A stretch of DNA of 64,000 nucleotides from Halobacteriales archaeon QS_5_68_33 (GCA_003023785.1 PXRS01000076.1:31007-95006); one strand, 5' to 3'; shown: positions 30,018 through 38,335, counted from the first letter of the stretch. Notes: a model not told the origin generated them from the letters alone. Numbers and translations are program-made.

Positions 30018-31325
30018 ATGTTCGGAACCAGCGGTATCCGGGGACCGGTCGGCGACGAGGTGACTGCGGCGCTCGCGCTCTCGGTCGGGCGGGCGCTGGG
30101 CGCCGACGCCGACCGGGTCGTCGTCGGCCGGGACGCCCGCGAGAGCGGGCGGGCGCTCGTGGACGCGTTGACCGCCGGCCTCCGCGAGACGGGGACCGAC
30201 GCCGTCGACCTCGGGCTCGCGGCGACGCCGACCGTCGCCCGGTCGGTCGGGTGGCGCGACGCCGACGCCGGCGCCGTCGTCACGGCGAGTCACAACCCCC
30301 CCGCGGACAACGGCATCAAACTCTGGCAGCCTTCCGGCCAGGCCTTCGACGGCGACCAGCGGGCGGCTATCGCCGAGCGGGTCGAGGCCGATGACCCCCC
30401 GTTCGCGTCGTGGGACGCCTTCGGCGACCGGGTCCACCGGTCGGGCCGCGAGCGCCACGTCGCGGCGCTGGTCTCGGCCGTCGACCTCGACCGCCCGCTC
30501 TCGGTCGTCGTCGACGCCGGCAACGGCACCGGGGGCGTCACCGCCGACGCGCTCGCCCGCCTCGGCTGCGAGGTCGAGACGCTCAACGCCCGGCCCGACG
30601 GCGCGTTCCCGGGTCGGCCCAGCGAGCCGACGGCCGGCAACTGCGGGTCGCTGGCGACGCTCGCCGGCGAGACGGACGCCGACGTCGGCATCGCTCACGA
30701 CGGCGACGCCGACCGGATGCGCGCGGCGACGGCCGCTGGCGAGTTCCTGTCGGGGGACGTGACGCTCGCGCTGCTGGCGCGGGCGGCCGCGAGCGAGGGC
30801 GACCACGTCGCCGCGCCGGTCGACACGAGCCTCGCCGTCGACGACCACCTCGCCGCGGCGGGAGTCGAGGTCACCCGGACCCGGGTGGGCGACGTCTACG
30901 TCGCCGAGCGAGCCAGCGAGGACCGCGTCGCGTTCGGCGGCGAACCCAGCGGCGCGTGGATCTGGCCGGGCGAGACGCTCTGTCCCGACGGTCCGCTGGC
31001 GGCGTGCAAACTCGTCGCCCTGGCGAGCGAGCGCCCGCTGGCCGCCCGAGCGAGCGACGTCGAGACCTACCCGATCCGCCGGGACAGCGTCGAGACCGAC
31101 GAGAAGGCGGCGGTCATGGAGCGGGTGGGCGAGCGGGTCACCGCCGAGTACGACGACGTTTCGACGCTGGACGGCGTCCGGGTCGACCTGGGCGACGCGT
31201 GGTTCCTGTTGCGGGCCAGCGGCACCGAACCGGTCGTCAGGATCACGGCGGAGGCCCGGGACGCCGACCGCGCCGAGGCGGTTTTCGCGGAGGCGCGTGA
31301 CCTCCTGACCGACGCGACCCGCTGA
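30018..31325 (+). CDS. glmM: Phosphoglucosamine mutase (GlmM type)
   Basis: The start is at MFGTSGIRGPVGDE because the FGTSGIRG signature begins immediately; this gives 435 residues. The phosphohexomutase signatures are FGTSGIRG, TASHNPPADNG near residue 90 (phosphoserine), HDGDADR near 230 (Mg2+), GGEPSGAWIW near 310 (sugar loop) and RASGTEPVVR near 400. It should make glucosamine 1-phosphate for UDP-GlcNAc and surface glycans. Some archaeal GlmM-like enzymes also act on glucose or mannose phosphates. Confidence 0.9.
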   Translation: MFGTSGIRGPVGDEVTAALALSVGRALGADADRVVVGRDARESGRALVDALTAGLRETGTDAVDLGLAATPTVARSVGWRDADAGAVVTASHNPPADNGIKLWQPSGQAFDGDQRAAIAERVEADDPPFASWDAFGDRVHRSGRERHVAALVSAVDLDRPLSVVVDAGNGTGGVTADALARLGCEVETLNARPDGAFPGRPSEPTAGNCGSLATLAGETDADVGIAHDGDADRMRAATAAGEFLSGDVTLALLARAAASEGDHVAAPVDTSLAVDDHLAAAGVEVTRTRVGDVYVAERASEDRVAFGGEPSGAWIWPGETLCPDGPLAACKLVALASERPLAARASDVETYPIRRDSVETDEKAAVMERVGERVTAEYDDVSTLDGVRVDLGDAWFLLRASGTEPVVRITAEARDADRAEAVFAEARDLLTDATR

Positions 31326-31483
31326 CGCAGTCGCTGCCGGCGCGACGTCGGTGAGAAGGGGGCCAGGCGAGGGGGCGGCGAGCGGGTCGCCCGGTTGTCA
31401 CCAGCGGGCGACAGCAACGTCGGGTTTCGGCGGGGTCGGCCCCCCCGTCCGCCGGAACCGACCCTCGATCGGAAGGCGATACG

Positions 31484-31642
31484 TCAGCCGCGACGCGTGG
31501 ACCGTGCCTCGCGGACATCGGCCCCGTCGCGGATCTTGTCCTCGCACTGGGGACAGACCCGGGGTGACTCGACCCCGTTCGGCGTGAAAACGCGCGCGTA
31601 ATCCGCGGTAACGAAGGCACCGCAGTTCTGGCATTCCGGCAT
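31484..31642 (-). CDS. Small zinc-finger protein, paralogue of 27482
   Basis: A 52-residue protein starting MPECQNCGAFVTADYARVF, with CxxC at 4-7 and CPQC near 33-36. The shared spacing and MPxCxxCGA / ARVF motifs mark it as a paralogue of the 49-residue protein at 27482. It is probably a zinc-binding protein of unknown function. It diverges from the arylsulfotransferase gene, with about 100 bp between starts. Confidence 0.7.
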   Translation of the reverse strand: MPECQNCGAFVTADYARVFTPNGVESPRVCPQCEDKIRDGADVREARSTRRG

Positions 31643-31744
31643 ACGTCTCGACTGTCCGAGTATAGGGTCTTAACGGTTGGTGATCTGGTAGCAGCGGCCG
31701 GTCGACCCGTCGGAGAACGGTACGGTTATCCGTCCCTGTCTATC

Positions 31745-33220
31745 ATGGACCGACAACCGCCCGAGCCATTCCGCATGGACCGACCGCTCTCCGATCTCAC
31801 GCGCCTGGGACTCGCCCGCCTGGTCGTGGTCGCCCTCGTCGTCGCGTTGCTGGTCCCCGCGGCGGCGTCGGCGCTCACGCACGACCCCGTCGACGTCGAG
31901 GCCGGCACGATCCGCGAACCCGCCAACGGGTCGACCGTGGTCTCCGCGCAGGGGTTCGAGGCGCGGGCCGCCAACGCCTCCCTGAAGTCGACGCGACTCG
32001 TCGAGGTCAACGGCGAGGGCGAGTTCATGCGCGAGTACGACCTCGACATCGGCAGCGGCTACTTCTACGACGTCGACCCGCTGCCCGACGGAACGGTGCT
32101 CATCTCGGCGGGCAAGCACAACTCCTCGTTCATCAAATACGACCCGGAGACGGGCCAGCGGGCCTGGACCGAACAGCTGGGCACCGACGACACGCACGAC
32201 GCCGACCTCATCAACGACGACGAGCTGCTCGTCGCGGACATGCGCAACTACAACGAGACAGCCGACGTCAACGAGGACCGGATCTTCGTCTACAACCGCA
32301 CCCGCGACGAGGTCGTCTGGGAGTTCGAGTTCGAGCGGATCTACGACCGCGAGAACGGCGACGACTACACCGACGACTGGACCCACGTCAACGACGTCGA
32401 CAAGGTCGGCGAGGGGCTGTACATGGCCTCGCCGCGCAACATGGACCAGGTCGTCCTCATCAACCGCTCGACGAAAGAGGTCGAATGGGCGCTGGGCGCG
32501 GACGAGAACCACTCGGTCATGTACGAGCAGCACAACCCCACCTACATCGAGGGCGAGGACGGGACGCCGACGGTGCTGGTCGCGGACAGCGAGAACGACC
32601 GGGTCGTCGAGTACGCCCGGACGAACGGCACCTGGGAGCGGACCTGGGAACTGGGCGTGGGCGGGAACCTGAACTGGCCCCGCGACGCCGACCGCCTCCC
32701 CAACGGCAACACCCTCGTCGTGGACTCGCTCAACCACCGCGCCATGGAGGTCACCCCCGAGGGCGAGGTGGTCCGGGAGCACTACGTCTCCTGGGGGACC
32801 TACGACGCCGAGCGGACGGCGCTGGGCGACGAACCCGGCGGGCCGACCATCCGCGAGCAGAACGCGACCGGCCGCTACGCGCTCAACGGCAGCGCCTCAC
32901 TCACCCCGGGGACGAACGACCGCCAAACCTTCGCGGAGTGGCTCTCGGCGACGTTCGCCGGTACCCCGCTCTCGGGACCGGTTGGCTGGTTCGCCACCCG
33001 GTGGTCGCACGTCATCCCCTGGATCCGCCCGACCTGGCTGCGTCCGTGGGCGTTTGCCAGCGCCGTCGGCGCGGTCCTCGTCGGCGGCGGCTGGACGGTC
33101 GGCGACCTGGCCTATCACCGCCGGACCGTCCGGCGACGACTCGGCGCGGGCGTCGCGCGGGTCCGCGAGCGTCTGGGAGACGGCGATCCGGAGCGGGTCG
33201 AAGACCCCGGAGACGACTGA
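31745..33220 (+). CDS. Arylsulfotransferase (ASST)-like membrane protein
   Basis: This 491-residue protein has a hydrophobic signal/anchor at about residues 24-44, a long extracytoplasmic domain rich in beta-propeller blades (YFYDVDPLPDGTVLISAGKH, NWPRDADRLPNGNTLVVDSLN), and a second membrane segment near 435-460 followed by an Arg-rich tail. The blade pattern fits the ASST family (arylsulfate sulfotransferase), which forms a six-bladed propeller. True sulfotransfer is not shown; many archaeal members may only be propeller proteins. The second Met (residue 11) is an alternative start. The TGA forms the edge of repeat C1. Confidence 0.75.
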   Translation: MDRQPPEPFRMDRPLSDLTRLGLARLVVVALVVALLVPAAASALTHDPVDVEAGTIREPANGSTVVSAQGFEARAANASLKSTRLVEVNGEGEFMREYDLDIGSGYFYDVDPLPDGTVLISAGKHNSSFIKYDPETGQRAWTEQLGTDDTHDADLINDDELLVADMRNYNETADVNEDRIFVYNRTRDEVVWEFEFERIYDRENGDDYTDDWTHVNDVDKVGEGLYMASPRNMDQVVLINRSTKEVEWALGADENHSVMYEQHNPTYIEGEDGTPTVLVADSENDRVVEYARTNGTWERTWELGVGGNLNWPRDADRLPNGNTLVVDSLNHRAMEVTPEGEVVREHYVSWGTYDAERTALGDEPGGPTIREQNATGRYALNGSASLTPGTNDRQTFAEWLSATFAGTPLSGPVGWFATRWSHVIPWIRPTWLRPWAFASAVGAVLVGGGWTVGDLAYHRRTVRRRLGAGVARVRERLGDGDPERVEDPGDD

Positions 33221-33299
33221 TACTGCCGGCTGTAACTTCGTAAAGATATCCGCCGCCCCGGGGCGGCGAAATTCTTGACAGACTTACAGCCGGCAGTAT
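33220..33299. repeat. Family C element, copy C1
   Basis: Tips ATACTGCCGGCTGTAA and TTACAGCCGGCAGTAT enclose a central perfect palindrome GCCGCCCCGGGGCGGC. The first base lies in the stop codon of the arylsulfotransferase gene. It could form a long hairpin in RNA. Confidence 0.9.
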
Positions 33300-33324
33300 G
33301 AAAAGGCCGAGCGCCGGGACGGCA

Positions 33325-33903
33325 TCAGAACTCCCCGGAGACGGCACCGTCCTCGTCGAGGTCGACGACGCCGTCGAACAGCGCGGCGAAGCCGTCGATG
33401 ACGTCGTCGTCGTGGACGCCCTTCGCGAGGTGGAACAGGCCGACGGCGTCGTGTTCGTCCAGGAGCGCGAGGATCGCCTCGACGGCCTGGCGGGTCTGTT
33501 CGACGTCGGAGTAGTAGATCATCTCGGTGAGCGAGTCGATGCTGACCCGGCGCTTGCCGTCGTGTTCCTCCAGGAAGTCGCGGGTCTGGTCGACGATGCT
33601 GTCGAGGTCGTCGGGCGCGGGGACGTACCGGACGTGGTCCGAGGCCCGCCGGGTGTAGCCCCGCTCGACGGAGATGGTGTCGAGGATGGTCGCGCGGTCC
33701 TCGTCGACGTCGTAGTGTTCGAGTTTCTGTTCGACCTCGCGAGCGGTGGTGCGCGTCGAGACGACCAGCATGTGGTCGGTGTCGGTCCTCAGGAAGTCCG
33801 TATCGATGCGGTCGGTCTCGCCGGTGCTGGGGTGGAGCAGCAGGATGCCGGTCCCCCCGGGTACGCTGTCGGGCGTCTCCGCGATAGCGAGGCGATAATC
33901 CAT
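33325..33903 (-). CDS. RecA/RAD55-like fold protein without Walker A
   Basis: A 192-residue acidic protein starting MDYRLAIAETPDSVPGGTG. It shows alternating strands and helices (GILLLHPSTG, HMLVVSTRTTAREVEQKL, KRRVSIDSLTEMIYYSD, DAVGLFHLAKG) in the order seen in KaiC/RAD55-like haloarchaeal proteins, but no GxxxxGK[ST]. It probably has a RecA-type core with lost ATP binding. Signalling or regulatory roles have been suggested for such proteins; none can be assigned here. Confidence 0.55.
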   Translation of the reverse strand: MDYRLAIAETPDSVPGGTGILLLHPSTGETDRIDTDFLRTDTDHMLVVSTRTTAREVEQKLEHYDVDEDRATILDTISVERGYTRRASDHVRYVPAPDDLDSIVDQTRDFLEEHDGKRRVSIDSLTEMIYYSDVEQTRQAVEAILALLDEHDAVGLFHLAKGVHDDDVIDGFAALFDGVVDLDEDGAVSGEF

Positions 33904-34232
33904 GTGTGCCAGCGGGGTGGGAACCGTCTTAAGCGCACCGCTCGCTCGCGAGGGCGAGCGAAGCGAGCCCTCATACGGTCGGTTGTACCGATGTACCGGT
34001 ATTTCGCCGACCGGTTCGACGAAATCCGGAACTGATCGACAACCGACCGTATCGGGAGATAGACGAGGGTCCGGACCCCGGACTCTGCCCGCGCGCCGGG
34101 CTCGGCGGCCGCCCAGCAGGCCATCGCCGGGACGGTCCCGCAGACCAGGAGGACGGTCAGGCCGAACCCGACGACGGGCTGCTCGGCCGGGGCGGTGAAC
34201 TGCATACCGCCGTCTATCGGCCAGTCGGTCAT
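33789..34232 (-). CDS. Possible small membrane protein running into repeat A4
   Basis: The start MTDWPIDGGMQFTAP is followed by one strong hydrophobic segment, VVGFGLTVLLVCGTVPAMA, and a short polar stretch ending VRTLVYLP. From there the frame enters repeat A4 (IRSVVDQFRISSNRSAK) and continues into low-quality Arg-rich sequence that overlaps the next gene. The first 60 or so residues look genuine. The tail is probably an artefact of repeat insertion that removed the native stop. Function unknown. Confidence 0.4.
   Translation of the reverse strand: MTDWPIDGGMQFTAPAEQPVVGFGLTVLLVCGTVPAMACWAAAEPGARAESGVRTLVYLPIRSVVDQFRISSNRSAKYRYIGTTDRMRARFARPRERAVRLRRFPPRWHTWIIASLSRRRPTAYPGGPASCCSTPAPARPTASIRTS
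33973..34052. repeat. Family A element, copy A4
   Basis: A complete 80 bp copy with tips ATACGGTCGGTTGT and ACAACCGACCGTAT, nearly identical in core to A1. It lies inside the tail of the small membrane ORF at 33789-34232. Confidence 0.9.
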
Positions 34233-34285
34233 GTGCTTTCCGTCCCACCCGCCGGATTTTTCACCGCTCGCGGCGACTGGCGACC

Positions 34286-35014
34286 ATGAGCGCCGGCGAG
34301 GAGTTCGACGAGTGGGCCCACGAGGGCCGCGACCGGGGCATGGAGGAGCGCCACTGGCACACCGCCAAACACGCGCTGGCCCGGATGCCGGTGGAGAGCG
34401 AGGCGCCACGCGCCTCGGAAGAGTCGAGCGGGCACCGCCCGCGAGACGAGGGCGAGACGGTGCTGGACCTCGGATGCGGAAGCGGCTACGCCGGGCGTGC
34501 GCTGCGGGAGACGAAAGACGCGGCCCGGACCTACGGGCTGGACGCCTCCCCGGAGATGGCACGCAACGCCCGCGATGTCACCGACGACCCCGCCTCGGGC
34601 TACCTGAACGGCGACTTCGAGCACCTGCCGTTTGCCGACGACAGCATCGACCACTGCTGGTCGATGGAGGCGTTTTTCTACGCCCGCGACCCCGACGCGG
34701 TGCTCGACGAACTCGCCCGCGTCCTGCGACCTGGCGGGACGTTCTTCTGCGCCGTGAACTACTGGGAGGAGAGCGTCCACTCCCACCGCTGGGACGACCG
34801 GGTGGCCGTGCCCATGATACGCTGGAGCGAGCGCGAGTACCGCGCGGGGTTTCGCCGGGCGGACTTTGCCGTCGCGAGCCAGGACCGCATCCCCGACCGC
34901 GAGACCGACATTCCGCCGGCGAGCGAGTTCCCGACCGGGGAGTGGGACACCCGCGAGGCGATGGTCGAGCGCTACCGCGAGCACGGGACGCTGCTGACCG
35001 TCGGCGTCGCCTGA
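34286..35014 (+). CDS. Class I SAM-dependent methyltransferase
   Basis: A 242-residue protein with a class I Rossmann methyltransferase core: motif I VLDLGCGSGYAGRAL near residue 59, acidic motif II in YGLDASPEMA, FEHLPFADDSIDHCWSMEAF as motif III/IV, and LARVLRPGGTFFCAVNYW as the post-motif region. The PFADxSID arrangement resembles UbiE/MenG-like small-molecule methyltransferases. The substrate is unknown. The TGA at 35012-35014 is the start of the composite repeat that follows. Confidence 0.85.
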   Translation: MSAGEEFDEWAHEGRDRGMEERHWHTAKHALARMPVESEAPRASEESSGHRPRDEGETVLDLGCGSGYAGRALRETKDAARTYGLDASPEMARNARDVTDDPASGYLNGDFEHLPFADDSIDHCWSMEAFFYARDPDAVLDELARVLRPGGTFFCAVNYWEESVHSHRWDDRVAVPMIRWSEREYRAGFRRADFAVASQDRIPDRETDIPPASEFPTGEWDTREAMVERYREHGTLLTVGVA

Positions 35015-35178
35015 TACGGTCGGTTGTATACTGGCGGACAGAAGCCCTGATAGATGTCCGCCGAAACATGGCGGCGGCGAACTCTATCAACCGTTCTGTC
35101 CGTCAATATAAGTCTGTCAAGAATTTCGCCGCCCCGGGGCGGCGAACATCTTCACGAAGGTACAGCCGGCAGCGTTAC
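35012..35178. repeat. Composite repeat: A tip, B copy (B3), truncated C copy (C2)
   Basis: It starts TGATACGGTCGGTTGT (family A tip), then continues into a diverged family B copy at 35029-35108 (CTGGCGGACAGA and TCTGTCCGTCAATA). That is followed directly by the inner part and right tip of family C (35110-35178: GCCGCCCCGGGGCGGC, TACAGCCGGCAG). Neither A nor C is complete, which points to nested insertion or recombination between elements. Confidence 0.8.
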
Positions 35179-35199
35179 AGCAATTACGCCAGAGAAAGG

Positions 35200-35370
35200 T
35201 TAGCGCATGGCCTCGCGGTCACGCGCGGTGTCGGAGAGGATCCACCGGTCGGGGTCGTCCTCGTCGAAGACGACCAGGACGTCGCCGAGTTCGAACGCTG
35301 CGAACCGTTCGGAGACCGGGGACACTTCGGCGCGTAGTTCCTCCGGCGAGACGTCGGGGGTATCATACAT
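35200..35370 (-). CDS. Small haloarchaeal protein (DUF7331-like)
   Basis: A 56-residue acidic protein starting MYDTPDVSPEELRAEV, then ERFAAFELGDVLVVFDEDD and RWILSDTARD. The start at 35370 is preferred over the longer frame because similarity to short haloarchaeal proteins begins there. No motif suggests a function; the family number is from memory. Confidence 0.5.
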   Translation of the reverse strand: MYDTPDVSPEELRAEVSPVSERFAAFELGDVLVVFDEDDPDRWILSDTARDREAMR

Positions 35371-35462
35371 GGGGACCTCCTCGGGACAGTTACAGATACG
35401 GGCGCCGGACCCAAATAGAGGACCGATGCTGTTCGTCAGTTCAACCGGATTCACGTCGCTTC

Positions 35463-35541
35463 ATACGGTCGGTTGCAAACCATCTCCGGATTTCGTCGGG
35501 TCGGTCGGCGAAATGCCGGTAAATCGGTACACCCGACCGTA
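35463..35541. repeat. Family A element, copy A5
   Basis: Complete but diverged: tips ATACGGTCGGTTGC and CACCCGACCGTAC, with core GGATTTCGTCGGG in reverse orientation to A1. It stands alone in the gap between two genes. Confidence 0.8.
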
Positions 35542-35691
35542 CCAACGCTTTTTACGCTTTCCCGGGTGGTAAGGCTCGCCATCGGTCGAAACAGCGTGAA
35601 ACGTCGGGCGGACAAACGGTTGTCACTGACGACCCGTCGCTGAACGGTCGACAGATTCAAGAAGCCGGACAGTCGTCGTCGGCCGGGCTCG

Positions 35692-35881
35692 CACTGTCGG
35701 ACACAAGTACGTGAGCGTGCTTGTCGACGTTCGGTGACGTGTGTCCCGAAGACCCCGAGACAGTCACCGGAGCGGTCGTATACTGCTGGCTGTAAGTCTG
35801 TCAAGAATTTCGCCGCCCCGGGGCGGCGAATACCTTCACGAAGTTACAGCCGGCAGTATATCACTCGTGTCCGACAGTATC
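35692..35881. repeat. Nested repeat: family D (D3) interrupted by family C (C3)
   Basis: D3 starts ACTGTCGGACACAAGTACGT at 35693 and runs to CACCGGAGCGGT. A complete C copy (35780-35859, ATACTGC and GCAGTAT tips) then interrupts it, and D resumes with ATCACTCGTGTCCGACAGTAT. The intact D4 copy reads CACCGGAGCGGTGGCATCAC at this point, so C inserted into D. The outer D tip overlaps the ppa stop codon (TCA, 35880-35882). Confidence 0.9.
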
Positions 35882-36413
35882 AGCCGAAGTGTTCCTCGTA
35901 AAGGTCCTGTGCGTGTTCGACCGCGTCTTTCGCCGCGGCCTTGTCCTCCCAGCCCAGCGTCTCGACTTCCTTGCCCTCCTCCAAGTTCTTGTAGGTCGCA
36001 AAGAACTCGTCGATCTCGTTCAGGGTCTGCTGGGGGATGTCGTCGATATCGTCGATGTGGTCGAAGCGGGGGTCCTCGGTGGGGACAGCGATGACCTTGT
36101 CGTCCTGTTCGCCGTCGTCGTCCATTTTCATCAGGGCGACCGGCCGGGCCTCGATGACACAGCCGGGGAAGGTCCGATCTTCGACGAGGACGAGCACGTC
36201 GAAGGGGTCCTCGTCGTCGTAGTACGACCGCGGGATGAACCCGTAGTCGCTGGGGTAGTGGACGTTCGAGTGGAGTACCCGGTCGAGGACGACGCCGGGG
36301 ACGTCCTTGTCGTACTCGTACTTGTTGCGCTCGCCCTTCAGGCACTCGACGACAGCGTAGATCGCCTCGGGCGGGTTCGGGCCCGTCTCGAGGTCTTCCC
36401 AGAGGTTCGGCAT
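35880..36413 (-). CDS. ppa: Inorganic pyrophosphatase
   Basis: A 177-residue family I soluble pyrophosphatase hydrolysing PPi to phosphate. Landmarks: KYEYDKDVPGVVLDRVLHS near residue 32, YPSDYGFIPRSYYDDEDPFDVLVLV near 53 with the DxDPxDVLV metal-binding signature, and DDGEQDDKVIAVP near 100. The start at MPNLWEDLETG is preferred; an upstream in-frame Met adds five residues. The stop codon is contributed by the edge of the nested repeat D3. It supports biosynthetic reactions that release PPi. Confidence 0.95.
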   Translation of the reverse strand: MPNLWEDLETGPNPPEAIYAVVECLKGERNKYEYDKDVPGVVLDRVLHSNVHYPSDYGFIPRSYYDDEDPFDVLVLVEDRTFPGCVIEARPVALMKMDDDGEQDDKVIAVPTEDPRFDHIDDIDDIPQQTLNEIDEFFATYKNLEEGKEVETLGWEDKAAAKDAVEHAQDLYEEHFG

Positions 36414-36590
36414 CACTCGCGACTCCATCTGGCGAGCGGAAAGAGCTTTCGACCTGTCCCGCCGACGGGACCGTGGCCGCCGCCCCGCTCCTGGACGGTT
36501 TGTCGAGTCCCTGTGAGTTCATACCGTGTGACAGTCTCGTGCGCGACGTCGGGGCCGGTCGGCTGCCGTCCGCCGAATTACCACCCGATG

Positions 36591-36634
36591 TTATTACCGG
36601 CAAAAGACCTGAAACGGGGGGTTTTCAGTAATAA
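36591..36634. promoter_or_regulatory. Inverted repeat upstream of the PadR gene
   Basis: TTATTAC (36591-36597) and GTAATAA (36628-36634) are perfect arms. Inside them CTGAAAC and GTTTTCAG form a second, nearly perfect pair. The site lies 20-64 bp upstream of the padR-like TATA box and could be an operator for autoregulation. Confidence 0.4.
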
Positions 36635-36654
36635 CGGCGGTGAGTTGACAAGCG

Positions 36655-36662
36655 TTAAATAG
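36655..36662 (+). promoter_or_regulatory. TATA box of the PadR-family gene
   Basis: TTAAATAG is centred about 26 bp before the ATG at 36684, again the leaderless spacing. Confidence 0.6.
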
Positions 36663-36683
36663 CCTGATGACATTTATCCAACC

Positions 36684-37043
36684 ATGTCAGAGGCACAATC
36701 GGTGACTGGCACACCCGGGATCGCACGCGAACTCACCGCCTTCCAGCAGAACATTCTCGTCATCCTCGGGGAGGAGCCCCGCTATGGCCTCGCGATCAAG
36801 CGCGAACTCGAGGACTACTACGACGACGAGGTCAACCACGGCCGCCTGTATCCCAACCTCGATGACCTCGTCGAGCTGGGCCTGGTCGAGAAGAGCGAAC
36901 TCGACAAGCGCACCAACCAGTACGCCCTGACCGAGGAGGGCTACGAGACAGTCAAGAACCAGCTCGCCTGGGAGTTCTCGAAGCTCGTCACCGACGAGAG
37001 TCGAGCCGACGACCTCCGCGAACTCATCGACGCTGCCAACTAG
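36684..37043 (+). CDS. PadR-family transcriptional regulator
   Basis: A 119-residue winged-helix protein: FQQNILVILGEEPRYGLAIKR covers helices 1-2, HGRLYPNLDDLVELGLVEKSE is the recognition helix with the PadR signature (G.LYP.L..L...GLV), and RTNQYALTEEGYE is the wing. It most likely binds DNA as a dimer. Such short haloarchaeal PadR proteins often act as repressors, some close to phage phiH-type repressors. A palindrome upstream may be its own operator. Its end overlaps the convergent rnhA-operon gene by about 20 bp. Confidence 0.85.
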   Translation: MSEAQSVTGTPGIARELTAFQQNILVILGEEPRYGLAIKRELEDYYDDEVNHGRLYPNLDDLVELGLVEKSELDKRTNQYALTEEGYETVKNQLAWEFSKLVTDESRADDLRELIDAAN

Positions 37044-37749
37044 GACAGCGCTCGCCGCCCGCATCGAACGCCAACTCGACCGATTTTTCGACGACCGCGC
37101 GCTGCTCGTCAGTCGGCCATGCGTTCCGCCTGAAGTAGTCGTCGACGAACTCCGCCAGTTCCTCGGCCGTCAGTTCGGTCAGCGGCTTGGCGTAGTGGTT
37201 GCCCGCGAAATCCGCCAGCGCCGCGACGGTGGCCGCGTGGGTATCCCCGTGGGCCTCCCGCACGTTCTCGACTATCGTGCGGTTGTACGAGTCGATCTCC
37301 GCCCAGTCGTCGCCGACGCCCGGCCCGGAGAGGGGCACCTCGATTCCGCGGTCGACGTCCTCGATCCGGTCGGTTCTGATCGTGTCGTCCTCGACCCAGG
37401 AGTCGGGATGGAGGACCAGCACGTCTCCGGTTTCGTCCTCGCGGATCCGCGCCGTGTAGCCGTGTTCGACGAGCAGGTCCGCCCGGTCGTCCAGGTAGGC
37501 TTCGGCCTCGGCGTCCACGACCGCCTCGCGGGCCAGGCGGGTGAGCCGCTCGGCCTCGTCGACCACCTCGCCCGGGAGCGTGTCTTCCCGGCCGATGGCA
37601 TCGTCCTCCAGAATCGACGCCGGGTCGGTGGTCTCGCCGTCGCTCCCGTCGTTCGGGTCTCGGTCGGGCGCTCCGTCCGGGTCGGTTCCGGGGTGTCGGA
37701 GGTGAGCGGGCAGTTCGTCCTCGCTCGGTTCGGGTGTCTCGTCAGGCAT
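37024..37749 (-). CDS. RnhA-operon protein (haloarchaeal conserved)
   Basis: A 241-residue very acidic protein with a disordered N-terminus (residues 1-55, rich in D, E, P), then DEAERLTRLAREAVVDAEAEAYLDDR and GYTARIREDETGDVLVLHPD. Its start codon overlaps the rnhA stop by 8 bp, so it is translated behind rnhA. This pairing is what gives the family its usual name in haloarchaea. No enzymatic motif was found. The C-terminal CPSW might bind metal, but that is speculation. Confidence 0.7.
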   Translation of the reverse strand: MPDETPEPSEDELPAHLRHPGTDPDGAPDRDPNDGSDGETTDPASILEDDAIGREDTLPGEVVDEAERLTRLAREAVVDAEAEAYLDDRADLLVEHGYTARIREDETGDVLVLHPDSWVEDDTIRTDRIEDVDRGIEVPLSGPGVGDDWAEIDSYNRTIVENVREAHGDTHAATVAALADFAGNHYAKPLTELTAEELAEFVDDYFRRNAWPTDEQRAVVEKSVELAFDAGGERCPSWQRR

Positions 37750-38335
37750 CGTCGAGCGCGTCGTTCGCGAGTTCGTCGGCGCGGTCGTTTATCTCCCGCG
37801 GTACGTGTTCGAGCGACCACGACTCGAACGCCGTCAGGAGTTCCCTGACCGTCACCCGGTGTTCGCGCAACTGCGGGTCGTTGGCGTCGTACTCGCCCCG
37901 GACCTGCTTGACTATCAGCTCGGAGTCGCCGCGGACGTCCACCTCCTCGAAGCCGTAGTCGCGGGCGACCTCCAGCGCGCGGGTCAGCGCCTCGTATTCG
38001 GCCTGGTTGCTGGTCGCGCGGCCGACCCGCTCGCCCCCCTCGGCGACGATGCCGTCGCCCGTGACGACCACGTACCCGACCGCCGCGGGCCCCGGATTCC
38101 CGCGAGCGGCGCCGTCGAAGTAGACGTGCGCCCGCCCGCCTCCCTCGCGCAACAGCGCCTCCAGGTCAGCCGGGTTCGACCCCTGTATCACGACCTTCCC
38201 GTCGTAGGCGACGGCGGTCGCGTCCCCCCGCTCGGCGCGCCAGCGCTCGTGGTCAGTGTTGCCCTCGCTGACCGTCACACCGGCGTCTTCGAGACGTTCG
38301 CGCGCCTCGGCGACGTCACACTCGACTGTCGGCAT
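37742..38335 (-). CDS. rnhA: Ribonuclease HI
   Basis: A 197-residue protein. Residues 1-65 are a small N-terminal region; residues about 68-197 are the RNase H domain. The catalytic acidic residues are visible: Asp in YFDGAARGNPGPAAVGY, Glu in SNQAEYEALTRAL, Asp in VRGDSELIVKQV and Asp in REINDRADELAN. It cleaves the RNA of RNA/DNA hybrids and fits the archaeal type 1 group. The start at MPTVECDVAEARERL is chosen because the frame upstream has no family similarity. Confidence 0.93.
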   Translation of the reverse strand: MPTVECDVAEARERLEDAGVTVSEGNTDHERWRAERGDATAVAYDGKVVIQGSNPADLEALLREGGGRAHVYFDGAARGNPGPAAVGYVVVTGDGIVAEGGERVGRATSNQAEYEALTRALEVARDYGFEEVDVRGDSELIVKQVRGEYDANDPQLREHRVTVRELLTAFESWSLEHVPREINDRADELANDALDDA

